Source: Teratosphaeria epicoccoides
Lineage: Eukaryota; Ascomycota; Dothideomycetes; Mycosphaerellales; Teratosphaeriaceae
DNA: 64,000 nucleotides
Direction: 5' to 3'
Assembly (NCBI GenBank): GCA_021401465.1
Contig: JADDMT010000041.1
Span: 221,214-285,213 of the forward strand
The notes under the pieces: model-generated
What the model was told of the DNA's origin: nothing
Seen by the model: only the letters and a program-made list of their open reading frames with translations
Database searches by the model: none
Part shown: positions 55,101 through 64,000 of the stretch, one piece after another
Layout: each line of letters begins with the position of its first letter
Position numbering within the stretch: position 1 is the first letter of the stretch
Program-made: the position numbers and the translations under genes

Positions 55101-57421
55101 GCGCTCAGGACATCATCAAGCAAGTAGATATCGGCCCTCGCGTACACGGCTCGCGCCAAGGTCAGGCGTGCTTTCTGCCCTCCAGACAAGCTGATGCCAC
55201 GCTCGCCAACCTCAGTCTGGTCGCCGTCTGGCAGACTGGCGAAGTCTTCAGTCAGCGCGCAAGCTTTGACTGTTCGCTCGTAGAATTGCGGATCCCAGCG
55301 GTAGCCGAAGACGATATTTTCGCGAACACTTGCATTCATCACCCACGGACTTTGAGCGACGTACGCCGAAGTGCCTCGCACGACGACTTCGCCCTTGATT
55401 TTGTAAAGGTCGCCCAACATTGTTTCCAACAGACTTGACTTCCCTGCTCCGACTCGGCCAACGACACAGCTGAGCTCGCCCTTGTGCGCGCTGAAGTTGA
55501 TATCGTGCAAAACGTTGCGATCCTCGTCCTTGTTCCAGGTGAATGTCGCGTCCCGAATACGGACACTTTCCTCGCCAGGACCTACAGACTCGCTGCGAAG
55601 TACTGCATCAGGCTGAAGTTCAGGAGCGGTGAGATAGTCCGTAAGACGGCCGACCGCAACAGTCGCCTCGATGATTGCGGTGATGACCATAGGCAAAACA
55701 GAGAGCGGGAAAGTAAGCAGGTTGAAGAGTGTCAGTGCCGGGAACACAATTTCAGTGCTGAGAGGTCGATCTTGTGTGGCGACGAACACCGCAAATGTTG
55801 AGCAGGAGACGAAGAATGGCGTGGTCGACCAGGTGAAGTTGGCGACAGCGGTGACAGCACCGATCTTCCTCAAGGTGTGCAATTCCTCATCATTACGGAT
55901 GGCGTTCAGCTTATTCATGAAAGCCGTGTTCCATGCGTAAAGCTTGATGCTCTTCATGTTGTTGAGGATCTCGGTCATGAGCCGTGTTCTGGCGTCCTTG
56001 TTCTTCATTTGTCGCTTCTGCAACGTCTTACTGATACGAGCGATCACGCCATTGACTGGAATCATCAGCAGCATGGCCCCTAGCCCAGCGAACATGCTAA
56101 CGCCAACCAGCTGGTAGAGCGAAATCAGGCAAAGTGTAATCTGGAACGGCGCAGACCAAAGCTGCTGGCCATACTGCGTCAGATCCTGCAAGCGCTGCGT
56201 GTCGACGGCCATATAGTTGACAATATCCCCAGTGCTCTTGGCGGCACGGCCCTCGTTGCTGAGACGCAAAGACTTCTGGTAGATGGCAGCGGTGAGAGAT
56301 GATTTGACGCGCATCCCACTCTCGAAGGCGCGTTGGAAGTACTGGTGTAGGAAGGCGGTTTGAGCGATTGAGACAGCAAACATCGCAAGCGCGATAGCAG
56401 CACCCTTGACCGGCGGCTGTGGCTCATTCCCAGGCCTGTACGAATCAACAAAGGCGATCAAGAAGCGAAGCAGTTGCGGTTGCACGAAGGCCAGACAATC
56501 AGATCCGGTCTTGATGATGGCGCCCCGGAAGTATGGACCGCCGAAGGACCGGAACATGGCGATCCAGAGGCTCGGCTTCTTCTTCTCGAGCTCATACTGC
56601 CAGGACTTTTCGAAAACTTCGGAAGTATCGCGAGTGGTGTCTCGTTTGCGCAGGTTCCAAAGGTCATCCTGGGTCAGGAACTCTTTATATCCGTACTTCA
56701 TCATGGGTGTCATCCAATTGAAGGCGAGTTTGGAGAAGAAGTTTGCGTATTCTACGGGACACTCGTCATCGTCGCCAAGAGCATCGTAGGCTGATTGTTT
56801 CTTCGGTACGAAAGTCTCCAACACAAAGGCCACTAGAGCAAGTGTCGTAGACGCTGTGAAGACCGCGAAATACGGCAGAGACTCTTCGTGGAGCTGTTGC
56901 GACACGAGTGATCGCAGCTTGATGGCATAGACAATAATCAGGAAAAGCCAGTACAGCAAGACGACTGCGTTTGGGACTCTGGAACGCCAATGCTCGATAT
57001 ACTGGATGTAGAAGATGATGCCTAGGCTGACCATGTTCGCGATCGTTGTCCAGAACCTAAAGTCTCCAAACCAAATGCCGGGAAAGCGCTCAATCTGGAG
57101 AGCGGCCTGGAGTGCTGTTGTGACCCACAAGAGCCCCACGACACTTATCTTTGTCCAAAAATGCCAATTCTTCTTCACATCCGCCGGGGCCGTCTTCTTG
57201 TGGAGATACCATATTGCTGCCGCACCGCCCAAGATCCCCCACACAGACACCGCTGCCACCCAGACATCGAGAAAGCAGGGTGTAAAGTCCCATCGATAAG
57301 GGCTGAGAGGGCCCCAACCCTCACTGTTACCGCATAACGGGTGGCCTTCTGTGGTTGCGCCGAGGTAGTTCGGTGATTTGTAGGTCGTGAAGACGGTCTG
57401 AACAGGCGAGTAGCCTACCAT
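52184..57421 (-). CDS. YCF1: Vacuolar ABCC transporter, glutathione-conjugate pump (Ycf1-like)
   Basis: Six exons, 57421..54481, 54266..54098, 53994..53899, 53709..53680, 53622..53585 and 53514..52184, fit phase throughout and give 1,534 residues. The ATG at 57421 (MVGYSPVQTVF) begins the extra N-terminal TMD0 of long MRP/ABCC proteins; the in-frame residues upstream are leader. After TMD1 comes NBD1 with Walker A GRVGAGKSSLLE, signature LSGGQKARLTLARA and Walker B IYLLDD. A charged linker (about 870-960) follows, then TMD2 across the small exons (GGSVWLKQWSEVN, HERMAFAIFRSPMSFF, SDIYRIDEVLARTFN). NBD2 has GRTGAGKSSLTLALFR, LSSGQRQLVSLARA, LVLDEATAAVD and AHRINTI. Relatives pump glutathione conjugates and metal-glutathione complexes into the vacuole. 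The first intron is 214 nt, long for this locus. Confidence 0.93.
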
Positions 57422-57605
57422 TGAGTTGGTGTGTGTGTGTGTGCTTTTTTTTTTAATATAATTTTTGGCCTGGCTGCCGATGGTAGGTTGCGGGTAGGCG
57501 AATGGAAGTGTATGGCCGGTGGCAATCACAGCACAGCTCAATGAAGGCCTGCTGTGCACCAGAAAGGATGATAGGCTGGATAGGGAACAAGGAAGGATGG
57601 CTGGC
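57422..57605. other. 5' flank of the ABC transporter with (CA)n and poly-A tracts
   Basis: Immediately upstream of the ATG (read on the minus strand) lies a poly-A run followed by (CA)n, at 57428..57455 in plus coordinates (GT repeat then T run). Such a tract so close to the start is probably leader DNA. No gene. Confidence 0.6.
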
Positions 57606-57659
57606 AAGGAGAGTAAATGCTCGATGCTTACACAGACGGCGGTCTAAATGTGCCAATTC

Positions 57660-58105
57660 CACATGCATGTGTTTCTTGATATCACGTGTTTGCTTGAATT
57701 AAGCTAGTTATTTGCCAAATGCTACTTCACTAGCGATTGTTATTGTGATTCAATGCTATTGTCAGCTCAGTTATAAGTGATTCCTCCTCACTGCTATCAA
57801 CTTACTATGTTACACCCTTAGATTACTATAATATCGCTCCTAACAAGGTACCAAAATAGCTGAAGAATCCACTACTAGCTTACCTAAACCTGAGCTGCTA
57901 CCTCTAGCGCTAGTGTAAGTTGTTTCTACACTCATAGCGTACTTATAGAGGTAGTCGCTAACTTGTAGTAGTAGTTTACGCTGTCTAGAGACTAAGAATA
58001 CCGCTGATTAGTAGTATAAGTCTGAAGAGAGCTAGTAGTACGATTACAACACTAGCCTCAAGGAGAAAGATGCCCTCCTACGTAAGTACAACATAGCTAG
58101 CTATA
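57660..58105. repeat. AT-rich relic DNA at the edge of the repeat island
   Basis: From about 57660 base composition changes sharply to AT-rich with very frequent TA, TAG and CTA, as in RIP-mutated DNA. Near the end (58048..58100) one plus frame reads YDYNTSLKEKDALLRKYNIA after several TAG codons, which suggests a fragment of a transposon protein, but I cannot assign the family. It ends at the first LTR. Confidence 0.5.
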
Positions 58106-58500
58106 TGATACAGTTGATACTAGGGGACCATTTGAACCGCATGGGTTCTAATGGCCGCCCTTGGCATGCAGCGACCCTGCCACATATGGCAAGGGGGTCC
58201 TTCGTACATACGTTAGCTTGTATGTCGTCTAAGTAGGATTAGTTGTCGACGTAGGACGCCCCTACGTCGCTGACCCTATAGTACCCCTACGGGGTTAGGC
58301 TCGGACATGCTTTCCCTAATTAAGGAGCATCGGGGGTTATAAGCACCCTTAGCGCCACCTCTGCGATAAGCAGAAAGCAGCGCTGTCTTGTACCTACTAA
58401 AAGGTCGGATTACTCTGTCACACTGCGAGATATTTTCATATCATATAGCACATACATCTATATTAGTTCTGCTTTCTCCCCCCTGCTTTGCAGTCTAGCA
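58106..58500 (+). repeat. Long terminal repeat of copy 1 (3' limit uncertain)
   Basis: Starts with TG. It contains a TATA-like GGGGTTATAAGCACC near 58335-58349 followed by CT-rich sequence (TTCTCCCCCCTGCTTTGCAG near 58475), as expected for a retroelement promoter and leader. The end cannot be fixed because the matching 3' LTR is not in the window; I place it shortly before the Gag ATG at 58515. Confidence 0.6.
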
Positions 58501-58514
58501 GAGAATACTACGAT

Positions 58515-60438
58515 ATGTCTAGAGCACCACGAACTCGCAACTAACACGTAGCGAGCGCCATCCCGAGCGCCCGCAATGGCGAAGCTGGCCCGAGTAACTA
58601 GCCCGCAGAAGTAACTGCTGCGAGCGACACTACATCGAGCGACGGTTCCGCTAGAGGACAATTACGCGGCAGACTAGGCAATAGACCCCCCGCACAGGGA
58701 CCGCAGCTAACCCCGACTATCGACCCGGCCCTCGTAGCCATGATTGTTAATCAGGTCGCGAACTGCCTTGCGAACTAGAGCTAGAGCCGCACCGCTCCTA
58801 GTAGCGACAACGGCGAGGACGACGAAGACGTCGCCATGAGCAGTACTAACGAACTAGCGGACGAAGAAATCCAGCGAGATTTCACGCTAGGGACCCGCGA
58901 AGACAACTTGCTAGGAGGCGTAGACCCTCCGCGTGTGCCCGCGAACTTGGTGCCTGAATTCGGGGCCATAGTAGGCTAACTAGGAGGTAGTCGCAACGCA
59001 CGCAACCTAAAGCCGTTTAAGGGAGACACCTTAAAGGAGGCTCGAACTTTCTTGCAGGCATGTGAGGCAGTTTTCGTGCTCAACCTACGCGGATATTCCA
59101 CGGAGGGCGAACAAGTCGCCTTCAGTGTAATGTAGCTCGAAGAGGATAAGGAACCTCGCAACAATTAGCATGAGCAGTATAACCTTATACGGGTCTACGA
59201 CAGAACGTATACGTAGGCGGACTTTCGCTAGTTCTGTGTCGACTAGGTCAAGGATCCGGGGAATCGCGCCCTTACTATGTCTGTCGAGTACAAGAAGGCT
59301 AAGCAGGGGAAGGGACAAACAACCTCTAGCTTCGCAACCTATCTCGCCACGCTTGAGAGACAGATGCTACCCTATACCGAGACGTAACGCGTGCGGCACT
59401 TGCTCGTCAAACTCGATGACGATCTTCAGAACACGATCATGACTTTTCATGAACTTCCGACAACTCGGCAAGACCTCGTGTCCCTTGCGACACGTATGGA
59501 AATCACCTTGAAGCGAAATGGAAAATCGGGCAGTAAGGACAATAAGCGTCTAAGCCCCGAGGACCCCCTAAAGGGCCGCCATCACAAGCGCCCTAGGGGC
59601 CACGTCTAACGCGGTAGTTCATTCTAGAGGAGCAAGCCCTCCGAGCCAAAAGACGGTGGCGAGAAGCCTCCGAGTAGCTGCCACATCTGTGGAGCGAGGG
59701 ACTACTAGGCGGCTCGCTGTCCTAAACGAAGTGATAGGAAGAAGGTAAGCAAGGTGTCCGAAACCTCCCTAGAGGGGAGGCGAAAGAAGGACAAGCCCGA
59801 GACAACCGAATGGCTACCGCGGGTATCCAAGCTGTCTGTCACTAATAGTGTAGACTCGTGGCCTGCGCGGCGCCTATCCGGCGCGGTCCGAGTTAATGGC
59901 TCGCTCGAGCTAGTAGACTGTATGTTAGATGACCTTGCGGAGGTTAACGTGATACCCTAGAGGGTAATCGTACGGCTCGGTTTGAAGCTGATCCCAGGAG
60001 CCCTGCTGCCTACCATGAAGTCTTTTCAGGGCGAAGGCGCAGCGGCTCGAGGCGCGTACAACGTGCGCCTCTAACTCGCGGACTCCTCAGGAGAAGTGCG
60101 CGAGACTAACGAAGTCTTCTACGCCGAAGACGTTCCTAATGAGGAGCTCCTGCTCGGCCGCCCTTGGCGCCACAAGCAGGGAGTCGTTGTTGATGGAGCT
60201 ACCGACAACTAGTTCTACGGCTCTATAGGCGAAGTTCCTGCGGTACAGATGCGTGACGCACACAGCTTCTACAAGGACATGAAGAAGGTCTAATGCGTGT
60301 ATGCGGTCCGCATACGGAACGTCAAGGAAGACGTTACCCTTCTGCCTGAGTTAGAGGAATACGCCGATATTTTCGACGTAGAGGCTGCGGCCTATGCCTG
60401 GGCCCTAGACGCGGAACATGCGATTGACCTTAAGGAGG
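58515..60438 (+). pseudogene. Gag-Pol frame of copy 1, disrupted
   Basis: One frame without shifts from ATG 58515. Gag capsid-like region: FKGDTLKEARTFLQACEAVF (near 59020-59080) and TYLATLERQMLPYTET (near 59340-59385). The zinc knuckle at 59679..59720 reads CHICGARDY, then TAG, then AARC: the histidine codon of the CCHC motif is TAC and the following aromatic position is a TAG stop, both explained by CA-to-TA and TG-to-TA change. A retropepsin-like segment follows (about 59900-60200). The frame ends at the junction with copy 2 inside LKE, just before the reverse transcriptase. It cannot make a functional polyprotein. Confidence 0.8.
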
Positions 60439-60833
60439 TGATACGGTTGATACTAGGGGACCATTTAAACCGCATGGGTTCTAATGGCCGCCCTTAGCAT
60501 GCAGTGACCCTGCCACATATGGCAAGGGGGTCCTTCGTACATACGTTAGCTCGTATGTCGTCCGAGTAGGATCAGTTGTCGACGTAGGACGCCCCCACGT
60601 CGCTGACCCTACGGTACCCCTACGGGGTTAGGCTCGGACATGCTTTCCCTAATTGAGGAGCGCCGGGGGTTATAAGCACCCTTAGCGCCACCTCTGCGAT
60701 AAGCAGAAAGTAGCGCTGTCTTGTACCTACTAAAAGGTCGGATTACTCTGTCACACTGCGAGATATTTTCATATCATATAGCACATACATCTATATTAGT
60801 TCTGCTTTCTCCCCCCTGCTTTGCAGTCTAGCA
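60439..60833 (+). repeat. Long terminal repeat of copy 2 (3' limit uncertain)
   Basis: Aligned without gaps to 58106..58500. Differences seen are transitions only, for example ACAG/ACGG, TTGGC/TTAGC, GTCTAAG/GTCCGAG and GCATCGG/GCGCCGG. The TATA-like motif and the CT-rich end are conserved. Confidence 0.6.
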
Positions 60834-60847
60834 GAGAATACTACGAT

Positions 60848-63800
60848 ATGTCTAGAGCACTACGAACTCGCAACTAACGCGTAGCGAGCGCCATCCCGAG
60901 CGCCCGCGATGGCGAAGCTAGCCCGAGTAACTAGCCCGCAGAAGTAACCGCTGCGAGCGACACTGCATCGAGCGACGGTTCCGCTAGAGGACAATTACGC
61001 GGCGGACTAGGCAATAGACCCCCCGCACAGGGACCGCAGCTAACCCTGACTATCGACCCGGCCCTCGTAGCCATGATTGTCGATTAGGTCGCGAACCGCC
61101 TTGCGAACCAGAGCTGGAGCCGCACCGCTCCTAGCAGCGACAACGGCGAGGACGACGAAGACGTTGCCATGAGCGGTACTAACGAACTAGCAGACGAAGA
61201 AATCCAGCGAGATTTCACGCTAGGGACCCGCGAAGACAACTTATCGGGAGGCGCAGACCCTCCGCGTGTGCCCGCGAACTTAGTGCCTGAATTCGGGGCC
61301 ATAGTAGGCTAACCGGGAGGTAGTCGTAACGCACGCAACCCGAAGCTGTTTAAGGGAGACACCTTGAAGGAGGCTCGAACTTTCTTGCAGGCGTGTAAGG
61401 CAGTTTTCATGCTCAACCTACGCGGATATTCCATGGAGGGCGAACGAGTCGCCTTCGGTGTGATGTAGCTCGAAGAGGATAAGGAACCTCGCAACAATTA
61501 GCATGAGCGGTATGACCTTATGTAGGTCTACAACAGAACGTATACATGGGCGGACTTTCGCTAGTTCTGTGTCGACTAGGTCGAGGATCCGGGGAATCGC
61601 GCCCTCACCGTGTCTGTCGAGTACGAGAAGGCTAAGCAGGGGAAGGGACAAACAACCTCTAGCTTTGCAACCTATCTCGCCACGCTTGAGGGACAGATGC
61701 CACCCTATACCAAGACGCAACGCGTGCGGCACTTGCTCGTCAAACTCGATGACAATCTTCGGAACACAATCATGACTTTTCATGAACTTCTGACAACTTG
61801 GCAAGACCTCGTGTCCCTTGCGACACGTATGGAAATCACCTTGAAGCGAAGTGGAAAATTGGGCGGTAAGGACAATAAGCGTCTAAGCCCTGAGGACCCC
61901 CCGAAGGGCCGCTATCACAAGCGCCCTAGGGGCTACGTCTAACGCGGTAGTTCATTCCGGAGGAGCAAGCCCTCCGAGCCAAAAGACGGTGGCGAGAAGC
62001 CTCCGAGTAGCTGCCACATCTGTGGAGCGAGGGACTACTAGGCGGCTCGCTGTCCTAAACGAAGTGATAGGAAGAAGGTAAGCAAGGTGTCCGAAACCTC
62101 CCTAGAGGGGAGGCGAAAGAAGGACAAGCCCGAGACAACCGAATGGCTACCGCGGGTATCCAAGCTGTCTGTCACCGATAGTGTAGACTCGTGGCCTGCG
62201 CGGCGCCTATCCGGCGCGGTCCGAGTTAATGGCTCGCTCGAGCTAGTAGACTGTATGTTAGATGACCTTGCGGAGGTTAACGTGATACCCTAGAGGGTAA
62301 TCGTACGGCTCGGTTTGAAGCCGATCCTAGGAGCCCTGCTGCCTACCATGAAGTCTTTTCGGGGCGAAGGCGCAGCGGCTCGAGGCGCGTACAACGTGCG
62401 CCTCTAACTCGCGGACTCCTCAGGAGAAGTGCGCGAGACTAACGAAGTCTTCTACGCCGAAGACGTTCCTAATGAGGAGCTCCTGCTCGGCCGCCCTTGG
62501 CGCTACAAGCAGGGAGTCGTTGTTGATGGAGCTACCGACAACTAGTTCTACGGCTCTATAGGCGAAGTTCCTGCGGTGCGGATGCGTGACGCACACAGCT
62601 TCTACAAGGACATGAAGAAGGTCTAATGCATGTATGCGGTCCGCATACGGAACGTCAAGGAAGACGTTACCCTTCCGCCTAAGTTAGAGGAATACGCCGA
62701 TATTTTCGACGCAGAGGCTGCGGCCTATGCCCGGGCCCTAGACGCGGAACATGCGATTAACCTTAAGGAGGGTTATAATCCTCCGTATCGACCTCTGTAC
62801 CCTATGTCGGAATCGCAGCTCGAAACACTTCGAGACTACCTCTACAAGGCGCAAAGGAACGCGTGGATCCGACGAAGCGACAGCGAGGCTAGAGCGTTAG
62901 TTATGTTCGTCCTAAAGAAGGACAACACGCTCCGCCTATACGTTGACTATAGGGGCCTCAACGCGGTGACCTAGAAGAACCGCTGCCCCCTACCACTTAT
63001 TAGCGAGACGCTTGACCGCCTTGGTCGCGCCGCCATCTTCTCGTCTATCGACTTGAAGGACGCCTACTACTAGATACCGATCCGAAAGGGCGACGAGTAG
63101 AAGACTACATTCCGAACGCGGTACGGACACTTCGAGTATACAGTGATGCCGTTCGGCTTGACTAACGCACTAGCGACGTTCCAAGCGTATATCAACCGGG
63201 CCCTAGCCGGCCTCGTTGACACCTGCTGCGTAGTATATTTAGACGATATACTAGTCTATTCCGACTCGAAGGAGGAGCATATTCGGCATCTAAGTATAGT
63301 GCTCGAACGGCTCTACAAGTTCGCTCTGTACGCGAACCTAAAGAAGTGCTCATTCCTGACGGATAGGATTGAGTTTCTCGGATACATCGTCTCCACAGAA
63401 GGAGTCATCATGGATGACCGAAGGGTGTCCGCAATCGCGGAGTAGCTGTAGCCGACTACCCTCCGAGAAGTGCAGGTGTTCCTAGGATTTACTAACTTCT
63501 ACCGCAGATTCATACGATCTTACTCGAAGATCGTGGCTCCCCTCACGGCCCTCGCAAAGGGCGCGGTTCGAGGAAAAAAGCCAGGGAAAGTGCCTTAGGA
63601 GGAGGCCTAGAGCAAGGCCTTCTCTGAACTTAAAGCAGCTTTTTAAACTGCGCCTATACTTCGGCACTTTGACCCTGCTGCGAAGATCCGGATAGAGACC
63701 GATGCTTCAAAATTCGCAATAGCCGCAATTATATCGCAGCTCTAGTCGCACGAAGGCAGTGCGCGATAGTACCCGATTGCCTTCTAGTCGCGGAAGATGC

Positions 63801-64000
63801 AGGGCGCTAAGCTTAACTACAAGACTCACGACTAAGAGCTTTTGGCTATTGTTGACAGCTTCAAGGAGTACTAACACTACCTCGAAGGCGCAGCGCACCC
63901 TATTAAGGTGCTCACCGACTATAACAACCTTCGCGGCTTCATGGGCGTGAAGCAGCTAAGTGGTCGGCAAGCAAGGTAGGCGACTTTCCTCGCTAGCTTT
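60848..64000 (+). pseudogene. Gag-Pol frame of copy 2, disrupted, open at right edge
   Basis: Starts at ATG 60848 and stays in a single frame through Gag, the zinc knuckle, protease, reverse transcriptase and RNase H to the window end; it is broken by stops but not by shifts. Reverse transcriptase landmarks: LKEGYNPPYRPLYPMSESQL (about 62763), FVLKKDNTLRLYVDYRGLNA (about 62909), FGLTNALATFQAYINRAL, and the catalytic YLDDILVYSD (about 63235-63264), which is intact. RNase H follows: RIETDASKFAIAAI (about 63690) and LNYKTHD, then a TAA, then ELLAIV. A single fused Gag-Pol frame resembles the Tf1/sushi-type organisation. The TAG/TAA stops sit where Q or W is expected. Confidence 0.82.

Larger units (their letters stand above)
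58106..60438 (+). mobile_element. Ty3/gypsy LTR retrotransposon, copy 1, truncated
   Basis: Begins with an LTR start (TGATACAGTTGATACTAGGG) and runs through a leader, Gag, protease and the linker before reverse transcriptase. It is then cut at 60438, where a second LTR begins. It matches copy 2 (60439..62771) base for base in register over 2,333 bp without net insertion or deletion; all differences I checked are transitions. The coding frame has many TAG/TAA stops. It is an inactive, RIP-type copy. Either copy 2 inserted into it, with the rest of copy 1 lying beyond the window, or the segment is a tandem duplication. Confidence 0.85.
60439..64000 (+). mobile_element. Ty3/gypsy LTR retrotransposon, copy 2 (runs off right edge)
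   Basis: Same element as copy 1, beginning TGATACGGTTGATACTAGGG directly after the truncated copy 1. It continues past the point where copy 1 stops (62771) into reverse transcriptase and RNase H. Integrase and the 3' LTR, if present, lie beyond the window. In-frame stops in the Pol part are all TAG or TAA. Inactive copy. Confidence 0.88.

Noticed and set aside
58458..61804. Minus-strand ORFs across the retrotransposon copies
   Set aside because: They are antisense to the Gag-Pol frame. Stops are rare on that strand because RIP turned plus-strand codons to TAG, which reads CTA (Leu) in the reverse frame.
1..64000. tRNA, rRNA or CRISPR-like arrays
   Set aside because: I looked for A/B-box pairs, rRNA cores and regularly spaced repeats and saw none; the only repeats are the two direct-repeat pairs, coding repeats and the retroelement.

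Overview
The window is nuclear DNA of a filamentous ascomycete, most likely a Dothideomycete. The evidence is: densely packed genes on both strands; short GT-AG introns (mostly 38-82 nt) with fungal branch sites; fungal versions of core proteins (Sac3, Bur1/Cdk9, Caf1, Orc6, Pex3, Vrg4, Flx1, Ycf1); the fungal SLATT and DUF2841 families; and repeats carrying the transition signature of repeat-induced point mutation (RIP). Species cannot be named from sequence alone. Gene calls come from translating both strands and joining exons where splice sites and reading phase agree; homology is from recognised motifs, not from a database search.

Layout. 0-11.3 kb is conserved housekeeping: glutathione synthetase (cut by the left edge), a SAM-domain SNF2 helicase, ORC6 and a GDP-mannose transporter. 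12-20 kb is accessory in character: a broken cytochrome P450, a 14-cysteine secreted protein, a catalase-like heme-protein remnant, a fungal SLATT two-helix membrane protein, a secreted protein of unknown function, and two sets of imperfect direct repeats. 20-34.9 kb returns to conserved genes: a mitochondrial FAD/folate-type carrier, two tiny respiratory complex I subunits, the Caf1/Pop2 deadenylase, Pex3, the Bur1/Cdk9 kinase with an uncharacterised gene directly behind it, and a cyclopropane-fatty-acid-synthase-like methyltransferase with a GC-AG intron. 35-41 kb holds an MFS sugar transporter and a second small secreted cysteine-containing protein. 41-57.4 kb holds SAC3 (TREX-2 mRNA export), a five-exon DUF2841 protein, a 2.5 kb gene-poor gap and a six-exon vacuolar ABCC transporter of the Ycf1 type. 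57.6 kb to the right edge is a repeat island: AT-rich relic DNA, then two copies of one Ty3/gypsy LTR retrotransposon. The first copy is cut off after exactly 2,333 bp, where the second begins. Both are dead, with many TAG/TAA stops in a single Gag-Pol frame.

Functional links. Glutathione synthetase makes glutathione, and the Ycf1-type pump exports glutathione conjugates to the vacuole, but they lie about 50 kb apart and no co-regulation is visible. BUR1, CAF1, SAC3 and the SNF2 helicase all act in transcription or mRNA metabolism. There is no operon-like organisation, although several gene pairs share short divergent promoters (GSH2/SNF2, ORC6/GDP-mannose transporter, complex I subunit/CAF1). 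The best candidates for something undescribed are the SLATT protein and the secreted proteins of the 12-20 kb segment.
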